From positions 62,001-126,000 of the forward strand of contig CAKZPI010000011.1 in assembly GCA_937139155.1 (NCBI GenBank): a stretch of DNA of 64,000 nt, written 5' to 3'. Positions 7,075 to 16,484 of the stretch are shown here, piece after piece (the stretch's first letter is position 1; the number at the start of each line of letters is the position of its first letter). The position numbers and the translations under genes are program-made. The notes below the pieces were generated by a model, which saw nothing but the letters and a program-made list of their open reading frames with translations, ran no database searches and had not been told where the DNA came from. Source of the DNA: an uncultured Flavobacteriales bacterium. Lineage in GTDB: Bacteria > Bacteroidota > Bacteroidia > Flavobacteriales > JBLHRE01.

Positions 7075-8796
7075 ATGAATTTCGGAATTTTAGAAACGCT
7101 TGAACTAATCGGAGCCCTTGGATTTTTCATCTATGGGATGAAAGTGATGTCTGACGGTCTTCAGCAGGTAGCAGGAAATAAGCTTAGGCAAGTATTACGT
7201 ACCATGGCAACCAATAGGTATACAGGGGTTGCAACCGGGTTCTTAATTACTGCCGTACTTCAGTCAAGTTCAGCCACTACTGTCATGACAGTTAGTTTTG
7301 TGAATGCTGGGCTTCTTACTCTTGTAGAATCTGCAGGAATAATGATGGGGGCCAATATTGGTACAACCATTACGGGTTGGTTGGTTTCCTTAATTGGCTT
7401 CAAGGTTAAAATTTCGCATTATGCCTTGCCTATTATTGCTTTCGGCGCCCCTATGCTATTTGCCTCTAAGCATAATACCAAGAAATGGGGTGAGGTTTTG
7501 ATTGGTTTTGCCCTGTTATTCTTAGGTCTTTCAGCCTTGAAAGACGCCGTGCCGGATATTCGTGAAAACCAAGAACTGATGGCCTATTTGAATCAGTTCA
7601 CCAATCCAAATTTTGGCACCCGGGTTCTCTTTGTATTTGTTGGTACCTTGATTACAGTGATCATGCAGTCCTCCTCAGCGGCTATGTCATTGACCATTGT
7701 TCTAGCAACCCAGGGACTACCTATTGAAATTGCGGCAGCCATGATTTTGGGTGAGAACATTGGTACCACCATTACTGCGGAAATTGCTTCTTTGGTGGCC
7801 AATGTGCATGCAAAGAGATCGGCTAGAATTCACTCCATGTTCAACATCGTAGGGGTGATATGGATGATCATAGCAATGCCCTTTGTCTTGAAAATATTGA
7901 CAGGCATTCTTCCGGCTCCTGAAGGGGCAGATGCCAATCAGTTCACCCTTGCAGCTTTCCATACCACCTTTAATTTAATGAATGTTATTCTCCTTATTGG
8001 TTTTGTTCCATTCTTAGTTAAGGTGGCGATTCGTACCGTTAAGTCTAAGGGGCATGACGATGAAGAGTTCCGCTTGGAGTATATTGAGTCAGGAGTTTTC
8101 CATAGTCCGGAAATTGCGGTTTACGAGGCCAAGAAAGAGGTGGCTAAAATGGCTGAGATTGACCATAGACTTTTCAAAATGGTTCCTGAATTGATGGAGA
8201 TGACCGAGTCTAAAAAGTTTGAAGCCCTTTACAAGCGCATCAAGAAATACGAAGACATCACTGACCGGATGGAAATTGAAATTGCTGACTTCCTAACCAA
8301 GGCTGCAGAGGATGAGATTTCGGAGAAAACCTCACTTAGGGTGAGAAACATGCTTACCACCATTCAAGATCTTGAGCGAATTGGCGACATCTGTTACCAA
8401 ATGGCATCGAACTTGAACCGTAAGCGAGAAATGAAGCTTTTCTTCACCCCTGAAATGCGTGAAAACCTAGGCCAAATGATTGGTTTAGTGAATCATGCCC
8501 TGGAGGTGATGCATGGCAACTTGAATGCTGAAGAAGGCACAGTGAAGCTAGATGAGGCCGGGAAGGCTGAGAAGGACATCAATGCCATGAGAAACAAGCT
8601 AAGGTCTGAGTACTTTGAATTGGTTGGGTCTTGGGATCACAAAGTTGAGTCTGGAATCATCTACAATGACATGGTTCATAGCTTAGAGAAAATTGGAGAC
8701 CATGCCATAAACGTAACCGAAGCATTGGTTCACGTGCAGTCAGGCTCACCAGCCAAAGTGGTGTTTGAAGGTATTGAAACCGAAGACCAAGTTTAA
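7075..8796 (+). CDS. Na+/phosphate cotransporter (NptA/PNaS family) with PhoU-like tail
   Basis: A 573-residue inner-membrane protein. The N-terminal ~320 residues hold two inverted Na/Pi cotransporter repeats, each with the QSSS signature: QSSSATT at 63-69 and QSSSA at 198-202, each followed by a GxNIGTT motif (MGANIGTT, LGENIGTT). The C-terminal part (about 345-560) is helical and PhoU-like (IQDLERIGDIC, MVHSLEKIGDHAINV), as in bacterial NptA/YjbB proteins. It should couple Na+ to phosphate movement across the inner membrane. Two 11-bp-period boxes and a G9 tract lie upstream, and the porin locus is next door. Its stop overlaps by 4 bp the stop of the convergent lipoprotein gene. Confidence 0.93.
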   Translation: MNFGILETLELIGALGFFIYGMKVMSDGLQQVAGNKLRQVLRTMATNRYTGVATGFLITAVLQSSSATTVMTVSFVNAGLLTLVESAGIMMGANIGTTITGWLVSLIGFKVKISHYALPIIAFGAPMLFASKHNTKKWGEVLIGFALLFLGLSALKDAVPDIRENQELMAYLNQFTNPNFGTRVLFVFVGTLITVIMQSSSAAMSLTIVLATQGLPIEIAAAMILGENIGTTITAEIASLVANVHAKRSARIHSMFNIVGVIWMIIAMPFVLKILTGILPAPEGADANQFTLAAFHTTFNLMNVILLIGFVPFLVKVAIRTVKSKGHDDEEFRLEYIESGVFHSPEIAVYEAKKEVAKMAEIDHRLFKMVPELMEMTESKKFEALYKRIKKYEDITDRMEIEIADFLTKAAEDEISEKTSLRVRNMLTTIQDLERIGDICYQMASNLNRKREMKLFFTPEMRENLGQMIGLVNHALEVMHGNLNAEEGTVKLDEAGKAEKDINAMRNKLRSEYFELVGSWDHKVESGIIYNDMVHSLEKIGDHAINVTEALVHVQSGSPAKVVFEGIETEDQV

Positions 8797-9293
8797 TTTA
8801 CAAGGATTGGAGGGGTGACCAATAAATTGCTCTCATTCAAAGCTCGATCAATGAGCTGAACCTCCAGTTTAAAAGTATCTGCATCAAGCCCTGATATGTC
8901 CATGTCGTAAGTTATGGTGCCTATCAGGGTTTTGTTTTGTCCGTCAGGAGTAAGGTAGATGATTCGTCCATCGTAAGGAGGCTCTAGTTCTCGCTCTACA
9001 AAAACGGAGTCTTTCCATTCAAAATAATCAACCCATAGGTTATTATAATAAATAGAGCCTTGGTTGAAAGGGGCAAGGGTGTCCTCCTCCTTAAGACCAA
9101 TGTCTCCATCTCCATCTGTAAATTCAAATCGTAACCTGCAAACCTTCAATTCATTGCCCAAAACATCCGTTGAGTCAATGATGTTTGAGGATAAGTAGTT
9201 GATTTGAGGCTGATCGGGATACTGGTCATCATTATCACAAGCCCAAAGTAGAATTCCTAGTCCGCTGAGTAAAAAATATAAATTTCGTTTCAT
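8793..9293 (-). CDS. Lipoprotein of unknown function
   Basis: A 166-residue protein from the ATG at 9293. I prefer this start to one 51 bp upstream because it places MKRNLYFLLSGLGILLWAC first, a lipoprotein signal peptide with lipobox LLWAC; the Cys is followed by DNDD. The rest is a compact beta-rich domain with LRFEFTDGDGDIGL, a short Asp-rich loop seen in many Bacteroidota lipoproteins that may bind calcium. No catalytic residues were recognised. It is convergent with the Na/Pi cotransporter and divergent from the LuxE-like gene (33 bp apart). Confidence 0.8.
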   Translation of the reverse strand: MKRNLYFLLSGLGILLWACDNDDQYPDQPQINYLSSNIIDSTDVLGNELKVCRLRFEFTDGDGDIGLKEEDTLAPFNQGSIYYNNLWVDYFEWKDSVFVERELEPPYDGRIIYLTPDGQNKTLIGTITYDMDISGLDADTFKLEVQLIDRALNESNLLVTPPILVN

Positions 9294-9326
9294 AACCTTG
9301 CAAAGTATAAAGGTAACGAAAGGTAT

Positions 9327-10313
9327 ATGATTCCAAGTATTCAAGATGTATTATCGGTCAAGCCGGAAAATTTTAAAGCTTTGGCACTGGCTACCTTTCA
9401 ACACCAGTACAATACCATTCCGGTTTATAGGAATTACGTTGACGCCCTGGGAAGGGTTCCTGGCGAAGTAAAGGAATTAAGAGACATCCCCTTCCTTCCC
9501 ATTTCATTTTTCAAATCGCATGAGGTCAAACCGGAGGGTAAAGAAGAGCGGATTTTTGAGTCGTCACGAACCGGAGGGTCAATGACCTCAAAGCGGTATG
9601 TTATGAATTCAGCCATCTACGAGGCTAGTTTTATCACAGCATTCAGGCTGTTTTATGGATTGCCCTCTGAATTCTGCATTTTGGCCCTTTTGCCCAATTA
9701 TCTTGATCAAGGAAATTCTAGCTTGGTGTATATGGTAAATCATCTCATTCAAGGGTCTAGAAATCCCCCGTCAGGTTTTTATAGAGAGAATTTTGAGGAG
9801 GTCCATTCCATACTAGCCAAGAATGAAGAAAATCAGGTTCCTACCTTATTGCTTGGGGTTTCTTATGCCTTGCTGAATTTCGCAGAGAAACATCCAATGC
9901 CTTTGAAAAAAACCATTCTTATGGAAACGGGAGGAATGAAAGGAAGGCATAAGGAGTTGACAAAATCAGACCTCCATAAGCGCTTGAAAAAGGCTTTTGG
10001 TCAAGACCAAATTCATGCTGAATACGGAATGACCGAAATGTATTCACAGGCTTATTCACCCGGTTCAGGAAGGTATTTCACGCCCCCTTGGATGCATGTT
10101 ATGATTCGGGAAACCAAAGACCCTTTTTCCTTTGAGAAAAGAGGTAAAACCGGAGGGTTAAACGTGATTGATTTGGCCAATCAAGACTCGGTTTCATTCA
10201 TAGAGACCCAAGACCTTGCAAGGCTGTATCCTGCAGGTGATTTTGAAATCATGGGTCGGTTTGACTCCGCAGAGGTAAGAGGATGTAATTTAATGGATCC
10301 CCTTAATCAATAA
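9327..10313 (+). CDS. LuxE/PaaK-like acyl-activating protein
   Basis: A 328-residue protein of the LuxE acyl-protein synthetase / ANL adenylating group. Visible features: [15 protein letters not shown] (the Ser/Thr/Gly-rich P-loop-like motif), [34 protein letters not shown] (the YGxTE motif of adenylate-forming enzymes) and [14 protein letters not shown] near the C-terminus. Family knowledge: LuxE activates fatty acids as acyl-AMP and passes them to a Cys; PaaK makes phenylacetyl-CoA. No luxC or luxD lies nearby, so luminescence is not implied; many Bacteroidota carry this as an orphan gene. The substrate is unknown. The 3' end overlaps the convergent tyrS by 11 bp. Confidence 0.75.
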   Translation: MIPSIQDVLSVKPENFKALALATFQHQYNTIPVYRNYVDALGRVPGEVKELRDIPFLPISFFKSHEVKPEGKEERIFESSRTGGSMTSKRYVMNSAIYEASFITAFRLFYGLPSEFCILALLPNYLDQGNSSLVYMVNHLIQGSRNPPSGFYRENFEEVHSILAKNEENQVPTLLLGVSYALLNFAEKHPMPLKKTILMETGGMKGRHKELTKSDLHKRLKKAFGQDQIHAEYGMTEMYSQAYSPGSGRYFTPPWMHVMIRETKDPFSFEKRGKTGGLNVIDLANQDSVSFIETQDLARLYPAGDFEIMGRFDSAEVRGCNLMDPLNQ

Positions 10314-11580
10314 GCCGTACCAAGTAATAGTTTTTCTTTCCTTTCTGAACCAAGGCCAGTTTTCCGTTCAAGAAATCACTTAATTCTACGGTTTGTTCCT
10401 GGGCAACTTTTTCTTTGTTTAGGCTAACGGCATTGCTTTTCAGCATTCTTCGAGCTTCTCCTTTAGAGGGGAAGATTTGGGTTAAATCGGCCAGGAAATC
10501 AGCCATTCCTACGGCAGAATTAAAGTCTTCTCTTTTCACTTCAAACTGGGGAACCCCTTCAAAGATTTCCAATAAATCTTTTTCAGACAAGGCTTCTAAC
10601 TGGTTCTTGGTAGCTTTCCCGAAAAGGATGCTTGAGGCTTGAATGGCGGTGTCTAGAGCCTCCTGGCTATGCACCCGAATGGTGAGCTCTTCGGCCAGGG
10701 CTTTTTGCAAAATCCGTAAATGAGGTGCTTCCGCATGTTCTGCTTCCAAAGATTCAATCTCAGCACGCGACTTCAAACTGAAAATCCGGGTCCACTTGGC
10801 AATGTCTTCATCCGAAGCGTTCAGCCAGTATTGGTAGAACTTATAAGGAGAGGTAAGCTCTGGATCTAGCCAAATATTTCCACCTTCTGACTTTCCAAAC
10901 TTGGTTCCATCGGCTTTTGTGATTAACGGGCAAGTAACTGCAAAAGCCTCGTTACCACCCATTCTACGAATCAGCTCTGTGCCAGTGGTTATATTTCCCC
11001 ATTGATCAGAGCCGCCAACTTGAAAATTGCATTTTTTCTCTTTTTGAAGGTGGAAGAAATCGTAGCCTTGAATCAATTGGTAAGAGAATTCCGTGAAGCT
11101 GATTCCGGTTTCTAGGCGGTTTTTAACGCTGTCTTTGGCCATCATGTATGAGATGGTAATATGCTTCCCAACATCGCGTAAGAAGCCCAAGAAATCGAAT
11201 TCTTTGAACCAATCGTGGTTGTTAACCAGTTCTGCAGAATTTTCCCCGCAATCGAAATCAAGGAAGTGTTGCAATTGGTTTTTAACCCCCGCAATGTTTT
11301 CGGCCAAAGCCTCCTCAGAAAGCAAGTTTCGTTCAGAAGATTTACCCGAGGGGTCTCCAATCATACCAGTAGCTCCACCCACAAGGGCAATGGGTTTATG
11401 TCCGGCCCTTTGAAAATGGGTAAGCATCATAATCGGCACAAGGTTGCCAATATGAAGCGATTTCGCGGTGGGGTCAAATCCGGCATAACCGGTTTGAATT
11501 CCTTCCATCAATGCTTTTTCTGCACCGGGGGTTGCATCGTGAAGCATGCCCCTCCATTTTAGCTCTTCAATATAATTCAT
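10303..11580 (-). CDS. tyrS: Tyrosyl-tRNA synthetase
   Basis: A 425-residue class I aminoacyl-tRNA synthetase that charges tRNA-Tyr. The ATG at 11580 ([15 protein letters not shown]) matches the usual family start; a longer in-frame start 30 bp upstream adds a non-conserved leader that would overlap the promoter. The HIGH motif appears as HIGN ([11 protein letters not shown]) and the KMSKS loop as [20 protein letters not shown] and [10 protein letters not shown] form the tyrosine/ATP pocket. A C-terminal S4 RNA-binding domain (about 360-425: [16 protein letters not shown]) is present. The length is standard for the bacterial TyrRS-I type. Confidence 0.97.
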   Translation of the reverse strand: MNYIEELKWRGMLHDATPGAEKALMEGIQTGYAGFDPTAKSLHIGNLVPIMMLTHFQRAGHKPIALVGGATGMIGDPSGKSSERNLLSEEALAENIAGVKNQLQHFLDFDCGENSAELVNNHDWFKEFDFLGFLRDVGKHITISYMMAKDSVKNRLETGISFTEFSYQLIQGYDFFHLQKEKKCNFQVGGSDQWGNITTGTELIRRMGGNEAFAVTCPLITKADGTKFGKSEGGNIWLDPELTSPYKFYQYWLNASDEDIAKWTRIFSLKSRAEIESLEAEHAEAPHLRILQKALAEELTIRVHSQEALDTAIQASSILFGKATKNQLEALSEKDLLEIFEGVPQFEVKREDFNSAVGMADFLADLTQIFPSKGEARRMLKSNAVSLNKEKVAQEQTVELSDFLNGKLALVQKGKKNYYLVRLID

Positions 11581-11607
11581 GGCCAATCGTCTTCCGTTTA
11601 AAGGGGG

Positions 11608-11615
11608 CAAAAATA
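11608..11615 (-). promoter_or_regulatory. -7 element for tyrS
   Basis: On the minus strand the sequence reads TATTTTTG, a perfect TAnnTTTG. It lies 28-35 bp before the tyrS ATG, implying a leader of about 20 nt. Confidence 0.6.
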
Positions 11616-11800
11616 AGGTATATGTTCAGTAATTTCAGGACTTTCCTTGATTCATGTTCTTCAAATCATCTTGCTGAGCAGGTGGGTAAAAACAAGGACT
11701 TGTTCCCCTTCTTGATTTTTAAGGTAATCGATTGATAATCAGCTTGGATTCAAGGGCAAGATTGCACTTAATTAGATTCGGTCTAAATAAATCCTTTCAC

Positions 11801-11808
11801 TACCTTTG
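11801..11808 (+). promoter_or_regulatory. -7 element for mrp, near-leaderless
   Basis: TACCTTTG is a perfect TAnnTTTG match ending only 6 bp before the ATG at 11815, so the transcript would have almost no 5' leader. This also argues against the TTG at 11806 as start. Confidence 0.6.
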
Positions 11809-11814
11809 CCAGCC

Positions 11815-12954
11815 ATGAAGAAAATAGAAAAACCAAGCCTTTTAGAGGCTTTGAATACCATAACCGAGCAAGGTCAGAAGACAAGCTTGGTAGAAGGCGG
11901 ACAAGTAAAGAATCTTCAAATCTTTGGAGACGAGGTTGAAATAGACCTTGAAATCTACAATCCAACCTTACAGGCCAAGAAAAAACTGGAAGTTCAGATT
12001 TTGCAAACCGTGCATCAAATGGTGTATGAGAAGGCGAAAATCAAGATCAATCTACATCCGGTGAAAAAGGCCGTTGAGGCTCCTGAAACCAATGAAATCA
12101 AAGGTCCGGAAATACCCGGGGTTCAAAACATCATTGCGGTAGCCTCAGGAAAAGGAGGTGTAGGAAAGAGCACAATTGCAGCCAATTTGGCCGCGGGTTT
12201 GGCAAAACTCGGGTTTAAAGTGGGTCTTGTAGACGCCGATATTTACGGTCCGTCTCAGCACATTATGTTCGATGCAGCCAAGGTAAAGCCTAAGGTGGTT
12301 GAGGTGAACGGTAAGAATAAGATTGAACCTGTGGTTTCGTACGGGGTTAAGCTTCTGTCTATTGGGTTTTTTGCCGAGGCAAATCAAGCAGTGGTTTGGC
12401 GCGGACCCATGGCCTCAAAAGCTTTGAACCAAATTTTAAAAGATGCCCATTGGGGCGAGCTTGATTTCATGATTATTGACTTGCCTCCGGGCACGGGAGA
12501 TATTCATCTTTCCCTGGTTCAAGCCGTTCCTGTAACTGGATCTGTGGTGGTTTCAACCCCACAACCCATTGCTCTTGCCGATGCTAGAAAAGGGGTGGCG
12601 ATGTTCCAGATGGACTCCATCAATGTGCCTGTTCTCGGGCTGGTTGAAAACATGGCCTGGTTTACACCGGAAGAGCTTCCCAATAATAAATACTTCATCT
12701 TTGGTGAAGGAGGAACAAGAAGTCTTGCGCAAGATTTAAAGCTTCCCCTTCTCTGTGAAATTCCCGTGGTGCAAAGCATTCGAGAATCTGGAGATGTTGG
12801 GAGGCCCGCCGTTTTACAATCAGGCACCCCCCTTGAAGAAAAATTCCTTGAGTTTACTCGTAATGTAGTACGAGAAGTTGCTGAACGAAACGAAAAATTA
12901 AGCCCCACCCAGAAGGTTGAAATAACAACCATGGCCGGATGCTCAACCAAATAA
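11815..12954 (+). CDS. mrp: Mrp/ApbC-family Fe-S cluster carrier ATPase
   Basis: A 379-residue P-loop NTPase. An N-terminal DUF59/MIP18-like domain (about 1-90) is followed by a Mrp/NBP35 ATPase: deviant Walker A (GKGGVGKST), DADIYGPSQH, and DLPPGTGDIHLSL. The usual CxxC pair for a bridging Fe-S cluster in the ENM...IFG segment is absent (ENMAWFTPEELPNNK in its place); the nearest Cys is in the C-terminal TMAGCSTK. Family role: loading Fe-S clusters onto apoproteins. It heads a probable operon with a NifU-domain gene 6 bp downstream and korAB, whose products need Fe-S clusters, so Fe-S delivery to KorAB is a reasonable inference. Confidence 0.92.
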   Translation: MKKIEKPSLLEALNTITEQGQKTSLVEGGQVKNLQIFGDEVEIDLEIYNPTLQAKKKLEVQILQTVHQMVYEKAKIKINLHPVKKAVEAPETNEIKGPEIPGVQNIIAVASGKGGVGKSTIAANLAAGLAKLGFKVGLVDADIYGPSQHIMFDAAKVKPKVVEVNGKNKIEPVVSYGVKLLSIGFFAEANQAVVWRGPMASKALNQILKDAHWGELDFMIIDLPPGTGDIHLSLVQAVPVTGSVVVSTPQPIALADARKGVAMFQMDSINVPVLGLVENMAWFTPEELPNNKYFIFGEGGTRSLAQDLKLPLLCEIPVVQSIRESGDVGRPAVLQSGTPLEEKFLEFTRNVVREVAERNEKLSPTQKVEITTMAGCSTK

Positions 12955-12960
12955 AATGGT

Positions 12961-13212
12961 ATGGAAGCAGTGAAAGAAAAAGATTTGAGATCAAGAGTTG
13001 AAGAGGCTCTTGAGCAAATTAGACCCTATCTTAAATCAGATGGAGGAGATATTACGTTGGTAGAGATAACCGATGACCATATTGTGAAGGTAAAACTTCT
13101 CGGTGCATGTAACGGTTGCAACGTAAATCAAATGACCCTCAAGGCAGGGGTTGAACAGGCGGTAAAGAAATTGGCTCCTGAAATTCTTGCCGTTGAAAAT
13201 ATTGAAGCCTAA
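12961..13212 (+). CDS. NifU-like (NFU) Fe-S scaffold domain protein
   Basis: An 83-residue stand-alone NFU domain: IRPYLKSDGGDITLVEI, then GACNGCNVNQMTLKAGVEQ with the CxxC that ligates a cluster between two subunits. It should act as an Fe-S scaffold or carrier in the cytoplasm. It lies 6 bp after mrp and 6 bp before korA in the same direction, so it is very likely co-transcribed. The length is that of the minimal domain, without the NfuA A-type extension. Confidence 0.92.
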   Translation: MEAVKEKDLRSRVEEALEQIRPYLKSDGGDITLVEITDDHIVKVKLLGACNGCNVNQMTLKAGVEQAVKKLAPEILAVENIEA

Positions 13213-13218
13213 AATTTT

Positions 13219-15063
13219 ATGGCCAAAGATCCAAAAGTCTTAGATGAGGTAACCATTCTATTCGCCGGTGATTCCGGAGATGGAATTCAGCTTACCGGAA
13301 ATCAGTTTTCTGATAATACAGCCCTTTACGGGAACGACCTCAGTACCTTCCCAGATTTTCCCGCAGAAATTCGGGCCCCTTTGGGTACGGTTGAAGGAGT
13401 TTCAGGTTTCCAAATCCATTTTGGTACCCGTGAAATTTTTAGTCCGGGTGATAAATGCGATGTTTTGGTGGCCATGAATGCGGCTGCCTTTAAAAAGAAT
13501 TTTAGACGATTAAAGCCTAGAGGAACCATTATTGTAAATACTTCCGGCTTTGATAAAAGAAATTTGAAATTAGCTCATTATCCTGAAGATGCTGAGCCTC
13601 TTGAGGGCCTAGAAGGGTATCAACTAACTAAAATGGATGTGACCAAGCTTACCCGGGAAGCTCTTAAGGATATTAAGCTGGGCACGAAAGAGAAAGACCG
13701 CTGCAAGAACATGTTTGTCTTAGGTTATGTTTATTGGATGTACAATAGAACCCTGGAGTCAACCATTGATTTTCTTACCTCAAAGTTTAAGAACAAAACT
13801 GATATTTTGGAGGCCAATGTGGCCAGTTTAAAGGCAGGGTTTCATTTTGGAGATACCCTTGAAACCTTCCGCTCCCGCTATGAGGTTCGTCCTGCAGCCA
13901 TGCCCCCAGGAGAGTACCGAAATGTAATGGGGAACCAAGCTACGGTTCTAGGTTTGGTGGCTGCCGCCGAAAAATCAAACTTGCCTTTGTTTTATGGTTC
14001 CTATCCCATCACCCCGGCATCTGATATTCTTCACCAATTGTCTTCTTACCGAGATTTTGGGGTGAAGACTTTCCAGGCCGAAGATGAAATTGCTGCCATT
14101 GGTGCTGCCATTGGTGCAAGCTTCGGTGGACATCTTGCGGTGACAGCAAGCTCCGGACCCGGAATTGCATTAAAAGGTGAGGCCATTGGACTTGCCCTAA
14201 TGCTTGAGCTGCCCTTGGTAATTGTGAATGTGCAAAGAGGCGGACCCTCAACCGGTCTTCCTACCAAAACCGAACAAGCCGATCTTTTTCAAGCCATGTA
14301 CGGAAGAAATGGTGAAGCCCCCGTTCCGGTAGTGGCAGCCCATTCTCCTACTGATTGTTTTGATGCAGTTTTTCAGGCAACCAAACTAGCCATTGAACAT
14401 ATGACCCCTGTATTCTTCTTAAGCGATGGATACATAGCCAATGGGGCAGAGCCGTGGAGGTTTCCGAAAAGCGATGAATTGGAAAAAATAAGTCCGCGGT
14501 TTGCTGACCTTCCCGCCAAGGAAAACGAAACCTTTTTGCCCTATGAACGAGATGAAAACGGAGTAAGGCCCTGGTCTATTCCGGGCATGAAAGGATTGGA
14601 ACATAGAGTGGGCGGACTGGAGAAGGAAGATGGCTCAGGAAACGTCTCTTACGACCCAGATAACCACGAAAAAATGGTGAAACTTCGCCAAGAAAAAGTG
14701 GATAAAATTGCCGATTTCATACCGGAACAAAGCCTTGATCAAGGGCCGGAAACCGGGGATGTACTCATCGTTGGATGGGGCTCAACCTATGGAACGATTA
14801 AAATTGCGGTGAATGAAATGTTGGAAGAGGGTTATTCAGTTGCCCATGCCCAGATTCGATACTTAAATCCCTTCCCCAAGAACTTAGGAGAAATTCTGAA
14901 ATCGTATAAGAAAGTATTGGTTCCTGAGATTAACAATGGGCAATTGGTGAAAATTCTACGTGCAGAATACTTGGTAGATGCTCAACCCTTGAATAAAATC
15001 AAAGGAGTACCGTTTGAAGCCGCCGAGATTAAGAATGCCGTACTTGAAATATTGAAATCATGA
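13219..15063 (+). CDS. korA: 2-oxoacid:ferredoxin oxidoreductase, fused gamma-alpha subunit
   Basis: A 614-residue protein. Residues 1-200 form the gamma domain (TILFAGDSGDGIQLTGNQF); about 225-470 form the pyrimidine-binding alpha domain (GNQATVLGLVAAAEKSNL, GSYPITPASDIL, FQAEDEIAAIGAAIGAS, VQRGGPSTGLPTKTEQADL); the last ~110 residues are the transketolase C-terminal domain (ADVLIVGWGSTYG-like and NNGQL). With the beta subunit downstream it should oxidatively decarboxylate a 2-oxoacid, most likely 2-oxoglutarate, to the acyl-CoA while reducing ferredoxin. The substrate is inferred from the common KorAB layout of Bacteroidota, not from specific residues. It overlaps korB by 4 bp (ATGA). Confidence 0.93.
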   Translation: MAKDPKVLDEVTILFAGDSGDGIQLTGNQFSDNTALYGNDLSTFPDFPAEIRAPLGTVEGVSGFQIHFGTREIFSPGDKCDVLVAMNAAAFKKNFRRLKPRGTIIVNTSGFDKRNLKLAHYPEDAEPLEGLEGYQLTKMDVTKLTREALKDIKLGTKEKDRCKNMFVLGYVYWMYNRTLESTIDFLTSKFKNKTDILEANVASLKAGFHFGDTLETFRSRYEVRPAAMPPGEYRNVMGNQATVLGLVAAAEKSNLPLFYGSYPITPASDILHQLSSYRDFGVKTFQAEDEIAAIGAAIGASFGGHLAVTASSGPGIALKGEAIGLALMLELPLVIVNVQRGGPSTGLPTKTEQADLFQAMYGRNGEAPVPVVAAHSPTDCFDAVFQATKLAIEHMTPVFFLSDGYIANGAEPWRFPKSDELEKISPRFADLPAKENETFLPYERDENGVRPWSIPGMKGLEHRVGGLEKEDGSGNVSYDPDNHEKMVKLRQEKVDKIADFIPEQSLDQGPETGDVLIVGWGSTYGTIKIAVNEMLEEGYSVAHAQIRYLNPFPKNLGEILKSYKKVLVPEINNGQLVKILRAEYLVDAQPLNKIKGVPFEAAEIKNAVLEILKS

Positions 15064-16085
15064 GCGAGTCAAATACAGCAAATAAATTATCACCCAAGGA
15101 TTTCTCTTCTGACCAAGATGTGAGATGGTGTCCGGGGTGTGGAGATTATTCAATTCTCAAGCAGGTTCAAACCATCATGCCTGAAATTGGGGTGCCTAGA
15201 GAGGATATTGTCTTCATCTCAGGCATTGGCTGCTCCTCACGTTTCCCCTATTATATGAATACCTTCGGAATGCACTCCATTCACGGAAGGGCTACCACCA
15301 TTGCTTCTGGATTGAAGGCTGTAAGACCTGAACTTTCTGTTTGGATCATTACGGGAGATGGAGATAGCCTTAGCATTGGAGGGAATCATTTGATTCATCT
15401 TCTGCGGAGAAATTTCAATGTAAACATTCTGCTTTTTAACAATCAGATTTACGGTCTTACCAAAGGCCAATATTCTCCAACTTCTGAGCAAGGAAAGAGG
15501 ACAAAGTCAACTCCTCACGGCTCTTTAGATCATCCTTTTAATCCTCTTGCGCTTTGCATGGGTGCGGATGCTACATTTGTTTCCAGAACCATGGATCGAG
15601 ACCCGAAGCAGCTGAGGTCTGTTTTAATGCAAGCCAACCAACATAAAGGTACATCACTGGTTGAAATCTATCAGAACTGTAACGTATTCAACGATGGAAC
15701 CTTTGCTCGGTTTACGGATAAACGGACCAAAGAAGAGAGCACCATTTTTATTGAAGATGGAAAGCCATTGATTTTTGATCAAGGCAAAAGGGGAATTGTT
15801 TTGGATGGATTCAATCCGAAGATTGTTGATATGGAAGGGCGTTCGGCCGATGATCTGTGGATTCACGATGTGAACGACCGTGTAAAGGCTGAAATCCTTA
15901 CCCGATTCTTTGAAGATCCAAGCGATGAAACCGCATTACCAAGGCCTTTTGGGGTCTTTTATCAGGAAGATAGACCCTGTTATGAGGAAATGCTTGAGCA
16001 ACAGGTGAAAGAAGCTGAGGATAGAAGCTCCAACCGCAACCTAGATCAACTTTTAAGGGGGAATAGAACTTGGTGGGCTGAGTAA
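15060..16085 (+). CDS. korB: 2-oxoacid:ferredoxin oxidoreductase, beta subunit
   Basis: A 341-residue thiamine-diphosphate-binding subunit. WCPGCGDYSILKQ supplies the CxxC, GIGCSSRFPYYM a third Cys and YQNCNVFNDG the fourth for the [4Fe-4S] cluster. GDGDSLSIGGNHLIH ... NNQIYGLTKGQYSPTS is the ThDP/Mg motif. It pairs with the gamma-alpha subunit overlapping it by 4 bp. Its stop directly abuts the stop of the convergent PhnA-family gene, with no intergenic base between them. Confidence 0.94.
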   Translation: MSESNTANKLSPKDFSSDQDVRWCPGCGDYSILKQVQTIMPEIGVPREDIVFISGIGCSSRFPYYMNTFGMHSIHGRATTIASGLKAVRPELSVWIITGDGDSLSIGGNHLIHLLRRNFNVNILLFNNQIYGLTKGQYSPTSEQGKRTKSTPHGSLDHPFNPLALCMGADATFVSRTMDRDPKQLRSVLMQANQHKGTSLVEIYQNCNVFNDGTFARFTDKRTKEESTIFIEDGKPLIFDQGKRGIVLDGFNPKIVDMEGRSADDLWIHDVNDRVKAEILTRFFEDPSDETALPRPFGVFYQEDRPCYEEMLEQQVKEAEDRSSNRNLDQLLRGNRTWWAE

Positions 16086-16436
16086 TTAGGCCTTCCGAAC
16101 AAATTCTGATTTCAGAGCCATGGCGCCAAATCCAGGTATTTTGCAAGAAATATTATGGTCGCCTTCTACCAATCGAATGTTTTTGACCTTGGTTCCTGAC
16201 TTTATGGGTTTTGGGGCACCTTTCACGGGCAGATTTTTGATCACAACAACCGTGTCTCCATCTTGAAGCGGGTTTTGGTTAGAGTCTAATACGGCTTCTC
16301 CCTTTTCTTCCCTCTCCATTTTAACCTCCGAAGGTTTCCACTCATGGTTGCATTCAGGGCAGGCGTAAACATCCTCTTGAAGGGCATAGCCATAGGGTGA
16401 TTTGCAAAGCGGACAGGGTTTCATTTGATCGGACAT
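16086..16436 (-). CDS. PhnA/YjdM-family zinc-ribbon protein
   Basis: A 116-residue protein. The N-terminal zinc ribbon has CPLC and CPEC pairs (about 8-32). The C-terminal half is a PhnA domain (QDGDTVVVIKNLPVKG, KSGTKVKNIRLVEGDH, IPGFGAMALKSEFV). The family is called alkylphosphonate utilisation protein PhnA/YjdM, but E. coli YjdM is not required for phosphonate breakdown and its role is unclear. It stands alone on the minus strand. Confidence 0.88.
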   Translation of the reverse strand: MSDQMKPCPLCKSPYGYALQEDVYACPECNHEWKPSEVKMEREEKGEAVLDSNQNPLQDGDTVVVIKNLPVKGAPKPIKSGTKVKNIRLVEGDHNISCKIPGFGAMALKSEFVRKA

Positions 16437-16484
16437 TTGAACTTTTCTTCATTGATTATTTATAGGGACTCCTTTTCAATTCCA

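Noticed and set aside
12519..12950. 143-codon minus-strand frame inside mrp
   Set aside because: Antisense shadow of a conserved ATPase; low-complexity Ser/Thr-rich product.
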